A DNA stretch of 39,608 nt from Actinomycetes bacterium (GCA_021817065.1 JAKAWH010000014.1:1-39608); one strand, 5' to 3'; shown: positions 23,820 to 32,435, counted from the first letter of the stretch. Notes: generated from the sequence alone by a model not told the origin. A program made the numbers and translations.

Positions 23820-23850
23820 ACCACTTGGTCAGTATTTACTCCCTTATGGT
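23820..23850. promoter_or_regulatory. Operator pair upstream of the LLM oxidoreductase operon
   Basis: CTGACCACTTGGTCAG (23817-23832) has perfect 7-bp arms; a degenerate site CCCTTATGGT (23841-23850) follows at a 21-bp period. Both lie 55-85 bp upstream of the ATG at 23905. Confidence 0.65.
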
Positions 23851-23904
23851 AGGATCGTTTCCAGACCTACCGGGGAGCGCTCCCCGGCGAGCAGGAGTCC
23901 CGAC

Positions 23905-25032
23905 ATGGCGTTTCGAGTCCAGACCGTATTGATCGCCCCCGAGACAGGCCAGTACGCGGGCGGCGCCCAACCGCCGATCGAGATCACCCGGATCGCCGAG
24001 TCGGCCCGGGTAGCAGAGAGATTGGGCTTCGACGGCATCACCGTGCCAGAAGCCGGCCACGATCCGTTCCTCCCCCTGGCGATCGCTGCCGAGCACACCG
24101 AGCGGGTGTCCCTGGGGACCAACGTGGCGGTGGCTTTCCCCCGCAGCCCGATGGTCACCGCCCAGCTCTCCTGGGACCTCCAGCAGCTCTCCGGCGGCCG
24201 CTTCGAGCTGGGCCTGGGCACCCAGGTGAGGAGCCACGTGGAGCGGCGGTACGCGACCGAATGGACGGGGCCTCCCGGCCCGCGCCTGCGCGACTACGTC
24301 CGCTGCGTCACCGCGATGTTCGACACCTTCGCCACTGGAGCCAAGCCCGCCTTCGAATCCGATAGCTACCGGTTCACCCTCATGAACCAGTTGTTCAACC
24401 CGGGTCCCATCGACCACCCTCATGTTCCCATCCACCTTGCGGCGGTCAATCCGTACATGGCCCGCCTCGCGGGGGAACTGTGCGCGGGGCTCCGCGTCCA
24501 TCCGGTCGCCACCCTGCGGTATGTCCGGGAGGTGGTCCTCCCCGCCGTTGCCGCCGGAGCCGAACTCGCCGGGCGCTCACCCGCCGACATCGACATCATC
24601 GGAGCCCCTTTTCTCGCATTGGGACGCAATCCGGCGGAGGTGGATGCCGCCCGGGAAGCGCTCAAACGCCATATCGCCTTCTACGCGTCGACACCGACCT
24701 ACCACGCGGTTCTCGAATACCACGGTTGGGCGGACATCGGCCAGGAGCTTCACGCGATGTCGCGCGAGGGACGGTGGAGCGAGATGCCGAGCCGCATCTC
24801 CGACGAGATGCTCGACGAATGGGCACTGGTCGCCACCTGCGACGACCTGGCCACGGTCATCGCCGAGCGATGTACCGGCATCTACTCGACGATCCTCCTC
24901 GACCTGCCGTCGGCGCTGAGGGCCGACCAGGATTTCGTGGGGGCGACCGTCAAGGCGCTGCAGGGCGATCGCCCCGGTTCTGCCGGTGACCCGAATATCA
25001 ACCCAACGGCCACAGCACTGCAGGCCAACTAG
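23905..25032 (+). CDS. LLM class F420-dependent oxidoreductase
   Basis: A 375-residue luciferase-like TIM barrel. Typical features are AERLGFDGITVPEAGHDPF (about 38-56), RVSLGTNVAVAFPRSP (about 71-86) and LSGGRFELGLGTQV (about 94-107). The sequence looks like the actinobacterial subfamily TIGR03617, predicted to use coenzyme F420. The ATG at 23905 has AGGAG 7 bases upstream. It is the first gene of a three-gene operon (LLM, crotonase, flavoprotein) under an operator pair. The reaction is probably a hydride transfer on a pathway ketone or alcohol. Confidence 0.88.
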   Translation: MAFRVQTVLIAPETGQYAGGAQPPIEITRIAESARVAERLGFDGITVPEAGHDPFLPLAIAAEHTERVSLGTNVAVAFPRSPMVTAQLSWDLQQLSGGRFELGLGTQVRSHVERRYATEWTGPPGPRLRDYVRCVTAMFDTFATGAKPAFESDSYRFTLMNQLFNPGPIDHPHVPIHLAAVNPYMARLAGELCAGLRVHPVATLRYVREVVLPAVAAGAELAGRSPADIDIIGAPFLALGRNPAEVDAAREALKRHIAFYASTPTYHAVLEYHGWADIGQELHAMSREGRWSEMPSRISDEMLDEWALVATCDDLATVIAERCTGIYSTILLDLPSALRADQDFVGATVKALQGDRPGSAGDPNINPTATALQAN

Positions 25033-25051
25033 GAAACTGGAGAGGAGAGAC

Positions 25052-25873
25052 ATGGGGCCCGAATTGCACTACCTCTTCGAGGTCGACGACGCGGTCGGCA
25101 TCATCACACTGAACCGGCCCGAGCGACTCAACGCGGTGAACTGGGATCTGGGGGCACAACTGGTCGAGCTTTTCCGTGAACTTCGGCAGCGCGACGAGGT
25201 ACGGGTCATCGTTCTCACCGGTGCGGGACGCGGTTTCTGCTCGGGGGGGGATGCCGAATGGCTGGGCGGCAAGTCCGACCGGGGCATGCCCGGGATGTCT
25301 GAGGCTCCGCTTGAGCGCTACCAGCGCAAGACCCCGGCCGGCCCGGTGGCCGAGGTGACCCGTATGATCGTCGAGGTCGACAAGCCGGTGATCGCCGCCT
25401 TGGCCGGCCCGGTGATGGGTGCGGGTCTCGCCTTCGCCCTCGCCTGCGACCGGCGATTCGCCGACGAGACCACCCGGATGAGCGCTGCCATGGTCCGGCT
25501 CGGTTTCGCTCCCGACTGCGGGATCACCTACTTCCTGCCCCGGGTTACCAGCCTGTCCACCGCGCTGATGATGGTGGAGACCGGGAGGATCCTCGAAGCC
25601 GACGAGTGCGCTCGGCACGGGCTGATCGACGAGCTGGTGCCGACGGGCGAGGCGCTGGCTGCCGCCCTCGCCTACGCCAAAGAGCTGGCCGCCGGACCGA
25701 GCGTGGCAGTCGATCTGGCCCGCCGTTTCATCCACAAGTCCCTCACCTCGACGCTCGACGAGATGCTCGATTACGAGGCGGTGGCAGCCGTGCTGTCGGC
25801 CCATACGGCGGATGCCCGCGAAGGGACCAGTGCTTTTCTCGAAAAGCGCAAGCCGGAATTCCAGGGACACTGA
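25052..25873 (+). CDS. Crotonase family enoyl-CoA isomerase/hydratase, PaaG-like
   Basis: A 273-residue crotonase-fold protein. The CoA-binding and oxyanion loop GAGRGFCSGGDAEW is normal. The first hydratase Glu is replaced (GAGLAFAL near 124), and the second position reads GFAPDCGITYFLP (near 151). An Asp there is typical of PaaG-type isomerases, so isomerisation is more likely than simple hydration. The ATG at 25052 follows GAGAGGAG with good spacing. It sits 19 nt after the LLM stop, in the same operon. Confidence 0.85.
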   Translation: MGPELHYLFEVDDAVGIITLNRPERLNAVNWDLGAQLVELFRELRQRDEVRVIVLTGAGRGFCSGGDAEWLGGKSDRGMPGMSEAPLERYQRKTPAGPVAEVTRMIVEVDKPVIAALAGPVMGAGLAFALACDRRFADETTRMSAAMVRLGFAPDCGITYFLPRVTSLSTALMMVETGRILEADECARHGLIDELVPTGEALAAALAYAKELAAGPSVAVDLARRFIHKSLTSTLDEMLDYEAVAAVLSAHTADAREGTSAFLEKRKPEFQGH

Positions 25874-25925
25874 GCCCGCGACACTCCGCACATCGATACC
25901 GAGCACGCCGATACAGGAGGCAACC

Positions 25926-27575
25926 GTGACCGACAGCATCTTCGACTACGAAGCCGACGTTCTGGTGGTAGGAACCGGTGGTGCCGCGTTCGCTGCCGCC
26001 ATCACCGCAGCCGCTGAAGGCGCTTCGGTGGTCATGTTCGAGCGCAACGACCAGATCGGGGGCACCACCGCCGCATCCGGGGGAACCGCCTGGATCCCCG
26101 ACAATCCCTCGCTTCGCGACCAGGGGGTCGGGGACCCTCGTGACGACGCCATCGCCTACATGTGCCGGATGTCCTTCCCCCAGTGGTACTGCCCCGGCCA
26201 CCCGACCCTCGGTCTTCCCGAAGATTTCTACGCGCTGATCGCCACCTTCTACGACAACGGTTCCAAGGCAATCGCCTACCTGAGTGAGGTCGGCGCGCTC
26301 GATGTGGTCGCCGATCCGCCAGTGCCCGATCCCTCCCGGCCCATGGTGATGCCCTCGGGAAGCATTCTGGCTTCCTTTCCTGACTACGGAGCCGAGCTGG
26401 CCGAGAACAAGACCCCCCACGGACGACATATCGGCCCGGGTCCCGATACGCCCCTCGTCATCGAGCAACTGGAGACCGCCGCGCGCAAGAACGGGGTGGA
26501 CATCGTCCTCGGCCACCAGGCGGTGAAGCTCCTCCAGAACGACGAGGGCGCGGCAGTCGGGCTGGAGCTCCGGTACCGCCTCACCACTACCCTGGCGCGG
26601 GCACGCAAGGCGGTGATTTTCGCATCGGGCGGATACGCCCGCAACGAGGAGCTCGTCCGTCGTTACCTGCCCGGAAGGGTCTACGGAACCTGCTCAGCGA
26701 CGGGAACACAGGGGGACTTCGTGAGGATCGGTGTCGAGGCCGGTGCTCAGCTCGGAAACATGGCAAGCGCATGGTGGAAGCAGGTAGCCGTGGAGGCCGC
26801 GCTTCGCTCACCGACCCCACCGGCGGTGTGGGTCCCCTGGGGCGACGCGATGATCCAGGTGAACAAGTACGGCGTCCGGGCGGTCAACGAGAAGATGTCG
26901 TACCACGATCGGAGTCAGGTCCACGCCGTCTACGATCCGACCCGCCGCGAGTACCCCAATCTCCTCATGTTCATGCTCTACGACGACACGGTGGCCCGCT
27001 CTACGAGCATGGAAGGGATGCGCTATCCCGTTCCCGCACCGGATACCAGCGCGGATTACGTGATCACGGCAGACACCTGGGAGGCGCTCGCCGCCGCTGT
27101 CGACGCACGGCTCGCAGCAATGGCTTCCGAGGTGGCCGGCGTGCGCCTCGACCCGTCTTTTTCAACCACCCTGGCGGACACCGTCGCGCGTTTCAACCGG
27201 TTCGCCGAGTCGGGGGTGGACCTCGACTTCGGGCGGGGCGATGTGCCCATCGGTCGTGCCTGGAGCGGGCCGAACCGGCCCGGATCGCCCAACCCGACCA
27301 TGGCGCCCTTTTCGGCCTCCGGTCCTTACCACTGCATCATCCTGGGGGCGGCGGTCCTCGACACCAACGGCGGTCCGGTGATCAACACCCGGGCCCAAGT
27401 GCTCGACCCACACGGCACGCCGATCCCCGGGCTCTACGGTGCGGGCAACTGCGTCGCTTCGCCGGCAGGGCAGGGCTACTGGGGGCCCGGTGCGACCATC
27501 GGCCTCGGCCTCACCTACGGCCACCTCGCCGGTTTGGGTGCGGCAGCCGAACCGGAGAAGGTCTTCGAGATCTGA
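25926..27575 (+). CDS. FAD-dependent oxidoreductase, 3-ketosteroid delta1-dehydrogenase-like
   Basis: A 549-residue flavoprotein of the FAD_binding_2 family (fumarate reductase/KstD group). The dinucleotide fold VVGTGGAAFAAA is at 14-25, with FERNDQIGGTTAASGG after it, and the C-terminal FAD segment GLYGAGNCVASPAGQGYWG is near 505. The mid-domain GVRAVNEKMSYHD resembles KstD proteins. It probably introduces a double bond next to a ring ketone. The GTG at 25926 has AGGAGG 5 bases upstream; the open frame before it overlaps the crotonase gene and is not used. Confidence 0.87.
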   Translation: MTDSIFDYEADVLVVGTGGAAFAAAITAAAEGASVVMFERNDQIGGTTAASGGTAWIPDNPSLRDQGVGDPRDDAIAYMCRMSFPQWYCPGHPTLGLPEDFYALIATFYDNGSKAIAYLSEVGALDVVADPPVPDPSRPMVMPSGSILASFPDYGAELAENKTPHGRHIGPGPDTPLVIEQLETAARKNGVDIVLGHQAVKLLQNDEGAAVGLELRYRLTTTLARARKAVIFASGGYARNEELVRRYLPGRVYGTCSATGTQGDFVRIGVEAGAQLGNMASAWWKQVAVEAALRSPTPPAVWVPWGDAMIQVNKYGVRAVNEKMSYHDRSQVHAVYDPTRREYPNLLMFMLYDDTVARSTSMEGMRYPVPAPDTSADYVITADTWEALAAAVDARLAAMASEVAGVRLDPSFSTTLADTVARFNRFAESGVDLDFGRGDVPIGRAWSGPNRPGSPNPTMAPFSASGPYHCIILGAAVLDTNGGPVINTRAQVLDPHGTPIPGLYGAGNCVASPAGQGYWGPGATIGLGLTYGHLAGLGAAAEPEKVFEI

Positions 27576-27683
27576 TAACAAGGACCGAGCCAGAAAAGGC
27601 GTTCTAGGTATGGACGTACTCAGGGCTGCGCCGCATTGAGGATTCGGCTCCGTTAGGGAATTTGCGCCGCTGTGATCGTTCGA

Positions 27684-27751
27684 CTCAGCGCGTCTGAACG
27701 GTGCCTTCCACCCAGACCGAGCATCTGGGCGGGCCTCACCCGGGCGCCGAG
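27684..27751 (-). pseudogene. Degenerate copy of a thiolase 3' end
   Basis: Read on the minus strand it gives GARVRPAQMLGLGG, matching GAQVGLAQTLGLGG at the C-terminus of the thiolase at 28862. After this both reading frames diverge by small deletions, but the DNA still ends in a CTGAG-type stop context like the intact gene. It has the same orientation as the intact copy, 1,177 bp away, and the toxin-antitoxin genes lie between them. The rest of 27576-27806 shows nothing recognisable. Confidence 0.6.
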
Positions 27752-27806
27752 GGTCATCCGAAAGCCGGACCGGGCGAGTTCACCAGCTCATTGGGCGGAT
27801 CGCCCT

Positions 27807-27834
27807 CATAGTGTACCTAATTAGGTACACTATG
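27807..27834. promoter_or_regulatory. 28-bp perfect palindrome ending on the antitoxin start codon
   Basis: The left arm CATAGTGTACCTAA (27807-27820) is mirrored exactly by TTAGGTACACTATG (27821-27834); the last three bases are the ATG. No ribosome site precedes it. A TACACT (27826-27831) could act as a -10 box with leaderless starts. An autoregulatory operator for the XRE protein is the likely role. Confidence 0.8.
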
Positions 27835-28164
27835 AGCGTGGAAAGCGCAGCGCAGATGGTCTACTCGGCCAGGACCGGGGCGGGACTCTCCCAGGCAGAG
27901 TTGGCGCGCCGGGCGCACACTTCCAGGCCCGCCATTGCCCGGTACGAGTCCGGGTCGACCGAGCCGACTCTGCCGGTCCTACGCCGCATCCTGCAGGCGG
28001 CCGGAGCAGACGTGAAATTCGTCCCGAATCCCGACCAGGGGAGAAGAGTGGCAGAAGTGTGCGAACTGGCCGACGCCATCGTCCGAAGCAGGAGCGGATC
28101 CTTCCCGTTTGACGACTCCCCCGATTGGCCCGTTTTCAAGAACATTGCCAAACAGAATGCGTAG
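27832..28164 (+). CDS. XRE-family HTH protein, probable antitoxin
   Basis: A 110-residue protein. A lambda-repressor-type helix-turn-helix fills residues about 8-60: LSQAELARRAHTSRPAIARYESG, given here as motif LSQAELARRAHTS then RPAIARYESG, and it ends in LPVLRRILQAAG. The C-terminal part (VAEVCELADAIV) is probably the toxin-binding segment. Start ATG 27832 is part of the palindrome; GTG 27838 is an alternative leaderless start. The stop overlaps the next gene by 8 nt, as usual for antitoxin-toxin pairs. The genes here look less GC-rich than their neighbours, which suggests acquisition. Confidence 0.8.
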   Translation: MSVESAAQMVYSARTGAGLSQAELARRAHTSRPAIARYESGSTEPTLPVLRRILQAAGADVKFVPNPDQGRRVAEVCELADAIVRSRSGSFPFDDSPDWPVFKNIAKQNA

Positions 28165-28825
28165 TTTCAACGAAAAGGTCGTCTGGCTCGTCGAACGTCT
28201 GCGGAAGCACGGAATCCCATTTGCCGTCGGTGGGGCTATCGCCCTCGGCTACTACACCAGAGACCCGCGTGGGACGCGCGACATCGACATCAACATCTTC
28301 GTCACCTCCGACACTCTCGACCTGGTCGCAGCCGCTCTCTCCCCCAATGTGGCGATCAGCGACGACCAGCGGATGAGGATACTGCGAGACGACCAGGTGC
28401 GCCTGCGATGGGACGATGTTCCCGTCGATCTGTTCTTCTCCAGTATCCCCCTTCACAGCGCAATGCTGAAGAGGATCAACTGTGAGTCCTTCGACGGCGT
28501 GGAACTCCCAATCCTGTCCGTCACCGACATCGTCATCTGTAAATCCATCTTCGCCAGGGAGAAGGACTGGGTCGACATCAAGACGGTACTCGGCCACCCC
28601 GCTCTCGATAAGCACGAAGTGGACTACTGGGTAGAAGACGTATGCGGTTCGGGCAGCAGCCAACTCCGCAAGTGGCGCAATGTTTCATCAAAACGACGCG
28701 CGGCACCAGAAGACGAAATGCACATGCCGACGATGAGACAGATGCACGAACGCACCAAGTATTCAACCGCCCACAGGGACGGGGATTCTGTGCAGCTCGG
28801 GGACTCTGCATTCGACGATGAATGA
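28157..28825 (+). CDS. AbiEii/MenT-like nucleotidyltransferase, probable toxin
   Basis: A 222-residue protein. The nucleotidyltransferase core is clear: FAVGGAIALGYY (22-33), then RGTRDIDINIF with Asp42 and Asp44 as metal ligands, and VDLFF with Asp91. Such proteins form toxins that add nucleotides to tRNA or other targets. Residues after about 165 are a hydrophilic tail without recognisable similarity. The ATG at 28157 overlaps the antitoxin stop, so translation is coupled. Its partner gene and the palindromic operator support a type II or IV toxin-antitoxin module. A non-toxin antibiotic-type nucleotidyltransferase is possible but less likely. Confidence 0.78.
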   Translation: MRSFNEKVVWLVERLRKHGIPFAVGGAIALGYYTRDPRGTRDIDINIFVTSDTLDLVAAALSPNVAISDDQRMRILRDDQVRLRWDDVPVDLFFSSIPLHSAMLKRINCESFDGVELPILSVTDIVICKSIFAREKDWVDIKTVLGHPALDKHEVDYWVEDVCGSGSSQLRKWRNVSSKRRAAPEDEMHMPTMRQMHERTKYSTAHRDGDSVQLGDSAFDDE

Positions 28826-28861
28826 CCCCCGAGGACATCGACCACCCGGTGCGGAATACCC

Positions 28862-30040
28862 TCAGCGCTTGAGAACGGTGGCGGTGCCGTTGCCACCCAG
28901 GCCCAGCGTCTGGGCCAGCCCCACCTGGGCTCCGGGGACCTGGCGGGCGCCAGCCTCACCGCGAAGCTGCCAAGTCAATTCGCACACCTGGAACACGCCC
29001 ATTGCCGTAGTCGCCTCTCCGAAGCACAGGAAGCCGCCGGACGGGTTGATCGGCATACTGCCGGTGGGAAGGGTCTCGCCCTTCTCCAGCAGGCGCTCGG
29101 CCTCTCCCGGCTCGCAGAGACCCCAGTCCTCGGGAAAAGCAAGCTCGTAATACACGGTGTTGTCCTGGAGCTCGACCAGGTCGAGATCCCCGGGGGCGAC
29201 GCCAGCCTGGTCTAGGGCCTTGCCCACCGCCAGCGCCGCTTCGCTGTGAAAAGTGCGACCCGGCGGCACCATCCCCGCCAACCCGCGCGGCAAGCCGTCG
29301 TCGAAGCGGGCAGTGGCCACCGCGGAGCCGGCGATCCACACCGGTGAGGTAGTGAACTGGCGCGCCTTGTCCGCCGAGCAGATCACCGCGGCAGCCGCAC
29401 CGTCGCTGACCGGACAGATCTCGAAAAGCCGGAGGGGGTCGCTCACCATGTTCGAGCCGAGCACCTCCTCCAGGGTGAACTCCTTGCGGAAGCGCGCGTA
29501 GGTGTTGTGGGTACCTACCTGGTGCGCCTTCACCGCCACCTTGGCCAGGTGCTCCTCGGTCGTACCGAACTGTGCCATGCGCTGGCGGCAGAGCAACGCC
29601 CAAAAGGCCGGGCCGGGCATGCCGACACAGACTTGCCGGAGATACTCGGGATCGGTTTCCTCCTCTACACCGGAGGTCTGGATGAAGCCCTTCGGCATCT
29701 TCTCTCCCCCAACCACCACCACCACGTCGTATAGGCCTCCAGCAACGAGCGAATAGCCGATGTTGAAGGCGTTTCCCCCGGCCGCACATCCCGCGGACAT
29801 GTTGTAGACGGGAATGCCGGTCGAGCCCATTTCCTCGACGACGTCGTTGCCATTGAGACCCCAGCCCTTGCCGCCGGAAAAGCGGGAGCTTGCCGCCGCG
29901 ACCGCCTCAACGTCCCGCCAGGAGATCCCCGCGTCGGCGAGCGCGTCGGACACCGCCACCCGGCACAGATCGTTCACCGAGAGATCGGCGAACTTCCCCC
30001 ACGGGTGCATCCCCACACCGATGACCGCGACATCTCTCAT
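28862..30040 (-). CDS. SCP-x type thiolase with the catalytic Cys
   Basis: A 392-residue thiolase-superfamily protein. In contrast to the three others in the window, it has the nucleophilic Cys: VYNMSAGCAAGGNAF with Cys85. The later motif NPSGGFLCFGEATTAMG (near 332) replaces the usual GHP His, and the C-terminal Cys loop reads QTLGLGGNG without Cys, so it is not a textbook thiolase. The ATG at 30040 overlaps the DUF35 stop (ATGA). DUF35 pairing is typical for this subfamily. It likely performs thiolytic release of a short acyl-CoA at the end of a beta-oxidation round. Confidence 0.85.
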   Translation of the reverse strand: MRDVAVIGVGMHPWGKFADLSVNDLCRVAVSDALADAGISWRDVEAVAAASSRFSGGKGWGLNGNDVVEEMGSTGIPVYNMSAGCAAGGNAFNIGYSLVAGGLYDVVVVVGGEKMPKGFIQTSGVEEETDPEYLRQVCVGMPGPAFWALLCRQRMAQFGTTEEHLAKVAVKAHQVGTHNTYARFRKEFTLEEVLGSNMVSDPLRLFEICPVSDGAAAAVICSADKARQFTTSPVWIAGSAVATARFDDGLPRGLAGMVPPGRTFHSEAALAVGKALDQAGVAPGDLDLVELQDNTVYYELAFPEDWGLCEPGEAERLLEKGETLPTGSMPINPSGGFLCFGEATTAMGVFQVCELTWQLRGEAGARQVPGAQVGLAQTLGLGGNGTATVLKR

Positions 30041-30468
30041 CGACTACCCTCCTCGTCACGCATACGGAACATCCAGGTGGTCACGACTCGATCCTCCTGC
30101 TGGCACAGTGGCGCCTCCACCAGTTCGACCGGCGCGCCTACCCGGGGCTCGCTGCCTTCGGCCACCCTTCCCACCACCCGGAGGCCGTCATCGAGATCAA
30201 CCACCCCGAGAGCGTAGGGACGGTAGGGCTCGTCGTAGCGCGCCGGTGAGGGCGGGGGGTAGTTCTGCACCGAGTAGCTCCATAGGGTGCCCAGCGGGCC
30301 GAACGACGCGTCCTCGATCCGTGAGTCGTCACAGTCAGGATGCCGGCAGCGCTCGGTCTTCGGGAAGTACGGCGTCCCGCAGGTGGCGCAGCGCGAACCG
30401 TGCAGGCGCACGCCGCCACCGACCTCGGAGAAAAGCCCTTCGATTGCCGGGGCTCTCTGGCCTGCCAT
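30037..30468 (-). CDS. DUF35 zinc-ribbon/OB-fold protein, thiolase partner
   Basis: A 143-residue protein with a zinc ribbon (Cys27, Cys30, Cys41, Cys46; the last spacing is CRHPDC) and an OB-fold containing YALGVVDLDDGLRVVG. The ATG at 30468 was chosen because GGGAG lies 7 bases upstream. It is coupled to the thiolase by an ATGA overlap, so the two proteins probably form a complex. The upstream gene is EtfA, 46 nt away. Confidence 0.86.
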   Translation of the reverse strand: MAGQRAPAIEGLFSEVGGGVRLHGSRCATCGTPYFPKTERCRHPDCDDSRIEDASFGPLGTLWSYSVQNYPPPSPARYDEPYRPYALGVVDLDDGLRVVGRVAEGSEPRVGAPVELVEAPLCQQEDRVVTTWMFRMRDEEGSR

Positions 30469-30514
30469 TACATCGCTCCCTTGGCGGGGACGCATTCAGC
30501 CATCAGAGTCGTCA

Positions 30515-31507
30515 TCATTGCACTCCCACTTCGCTCGCGGCACGGACAAGTTCCTGAAGCACCTCGACGCAGTCGCCCACGATCCCGTAGCGGGCGTGGC
30601 GAAAGATCGCCGCCTGCGGATCGGTGTTGATCGCCACGATGGTCTTCGCCGCCGAGCAGCCCACCATGTGCTGGGTGGCCCCCGAGATGCCGGCGGCCAG
30701 GTAGAGGCGGGGGCGGGTGATCCTCCCGGTGAGCCCCACCTGATGAGCGGGGTCCACCCATCCGCTGTCTACCAGAGGGCGCGATGCACCCGCCATCCCT
30801 CCCAGCGCCTTCGCCAGTTGCTCCACCAGCATGTAGTTCTCCTGCACACCCAGTCCCCTGCCGCCGGAGACCACGATCTCCGCGTCCTCGAGACGGGGAC
30901 CGCCGGCCTGGGCTGCTTCGACGACCCGGACCCTCTCGGTCACCTCGCCCAGGTCGACCGCCACCTCGGTGACCACCGGCTGGGGCACAGCAGATGGATC
31001 GACCTCCTGCACGGACACCGAATTGGCGAGCAGTGCCACGATGGACGGCCTGCCGGCCGCGACCCGGTAGACCACCCGGGTGTCCCCCCCGTAGGCAGCA
31101 GCAGTGACATCGAATCCCCCACCGTCGCATGCACCGACGTCCACCGCGTTCATCACCACAGAGCCGTCCAGGCGAGCCGCCACACGCGGCGCCACCAACC
31201 GTGACTCGAAGTTCTGGCTGAAGATCAGAATGGAAACCGGCCTGGCCGTGCAGTACTGGGCCAACGCCTCCACCACCGCGTCCGGCAGGCAGGAGTCGAC
31301 CTTTTCATGACGAATCCGGTCGACAGAAGCGACACCCTGGCGCTTCGCGATCTCCCCGAGAGAGTCGGGCGCAGTCCCGAGCACCAGCCAGCGCACCTCG
31401 TCGCCGGTGGCGGCGGCAACGTTCCGCCCGAGAGTTAGGGCAGCCTCGGCCTCCTCGATCAGGTCGTCGCGTGTATCGAGCCGGGTTATCACCACGATCG
31501 CCGGCAT
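30515..31507 (-). CDS. etfA: Electron transfer flavoprotein alpha subunit
   Basis: A 330-residue EtfA. The FAD-binding C-terminal domain is clear: VVSGGRGLG (about 213-221), LYLAAGISGATQHMVG (about 270-285) and AINTDPQAAIFRHARYG (about 293-309). It collects electrons from acyl-CoA dehydrogenases or flavoenzymes and passes them to the quinone pool. Two starts are possible: ATG 31507, 10 bases after AGGAGG, or GTG 31513, which overlaps the EtfB stop. ATG is preferred. A dedicated Etf pair suggests a flavin dehydrogenase in this pathway, perhaps encoded outside the window. Confidence 0.93.
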   Translation of the reverse strand: MPAIVVITRLDTRDDLIEEAEAALTLGRNVAAATGDEVRWLVLGTAPDSLGEIAKRQGVASVDRIRHEKVDSCLPDAVVEALAQYCTARPVSILIFSQNFESRLVAPRVAARLDGSVVMNAVDVGACDGGGFDVTAAAYGGDTRVVYRVAAGRPSIVALLANSVSVQEVDPSAVPQPVVTEVAVDLGEVTERVRVVEAAQAGGPRLEDAEIVVSGGRGLGVQENYMLVEQLAKALGGMAGASRPLVDSGWVDPAHQVGLTGRITRPRLYLAAGISGATQHMVGCSAAKTIVAINTDPQAAIFRHARYGIVGDCVEVLQELVRAASEVGVQ

Positions 31508-31509
31508 GG

Positions 31510-32343
31510 TCACGCCACCTCCTTCGGGCGGGCTTGGAGAACCCGTTCGGATACCAGCAGTTCAATCAGCCGATCGGCCGCTTCGGCAGGGGCGCCCTCG
31601 ATGAACTCGCAGTCGCCCTTCACCGTCGGAACGAACTGGCGTACCGGAACCACCCTGCGTACGAGATCGCCGGCAGCCAGCCCGAGGTCCTCGGATCGGA
31701 TTACCTCCGGCTTCATCTTCCGGGCGGCCATCCTCATCGGCATGGTTGGGTAGCGCGGAACGCCGATCTCGCTGCTCACGGTAACCACTGCCGGGCACGA
31801 CGCCGCCACCACCTCGTCGCCGTCGGGCGTCACCCGGGTGACCCGGACCCCCAAAGCCTCCGGCGAGCCGGTCTGCTCGACAGAGCGGGCCAGGGTCACC
31901 ACCGGCATCCCCAGCATCTCGGCGAGGAGGGCCGGCACCACCGCCTGATCGTCGTCGGAGGCCTGCCTCCCGCACAGGATCAGGTCGGCGCCCCCCCGGG
32001 AGCGGACAAAAGCCGCCAGCAGAGTGGCCACCACCTGGCAGTCGCTCCCCCCGGCCGGCGCCTCGATGGCGATCAGCTCGTTCGCGCCGAGGGAACCCGC
32101 ATGGCGAAGGACGGCGGACGGGTCGTTTCCGACCGACACCGCCGAGATGGTGCAGTCCAGCCCCCCGTCCCGCATCTGCAGGGCTGCCTCCAGGGCCTGC
32201 TCGTCATACCCGTTGATCACCTGGGGGATGGTGCTCTGGACCAGGGTGGTGCCGTCCTCCCCGATGACCAGGCCGCCGGCAACCGCATAGGCGCCCACTG
32301 CATCCGGGTCCAGGACCTCCTTCACGCACACTACGACGCGCAT
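31510..32343 (-). CDS. etfB: Electron transfer flavoprotein beta subunit
   Basis: A 277-residue EtfB. Recognisable parts are VVVCVKEVLDPDA at the N-terminus, INGYDEQALEAALQM (about 43-57), DLILCGRQASDDDQ (about 119-132) and SSEIGVPRYPTMPMRMAARK (about 192-211), typical of the AMP-binding subunit. The ATG at 32343 has AAGGGA upstream. It is the first gene of the etfB-etfA-DUF35-thiolase operon and faces the operator pair at 32389-32419. Confidence 0.93.
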   Translation of the reverse strand: MRVVVCVKEVLDPDAVGAYAVAGGLVIGEDGTTLVQSTIPQVINGYDEQALEAALQMRDGGLDCTISAVSVGNDPSAVLRHAGSLGANELIAIEAPAGGSDCQVVATLLAAFVRSRGGADLILCGRQASDDDQAVVPALLAEMLGMPVVTLARSVEQTGSPEALGVRVTRVTPDGDEVVAASCPAVVTVSSEIGVPRYPTMPMRMAARKMKPEVIRSEDLGLAAGDLVRRVVPVRQFVPTVKGDCEFIEGAPAEAADRLIELLVSERVLQARPKEVA

Positions 32344-32388
32344 GCCATCCCTTCTTCGTAAGCTCCGGCCTTCCCGACCAACTTCCTT

Positions 32389-32419
32389 ACCAATCGGTCA
32401 GGATTTCGGACCATCTGGT
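32389..32419. promoter_or_regulatory. Operator pair in the etfB / crotonase divergent region
   Basis: ACCAATCGGT (32389-32398) and ACCATCTGGT (32410-32419) are spaced exactly 21 bp, between etfB (minus, starts 32343) and the plus-strand genes from 32436. One site pair could control both directions. Confidence 0.72.
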
Positions 32420-32435
32420 CTGATAGCCTAAAGCC

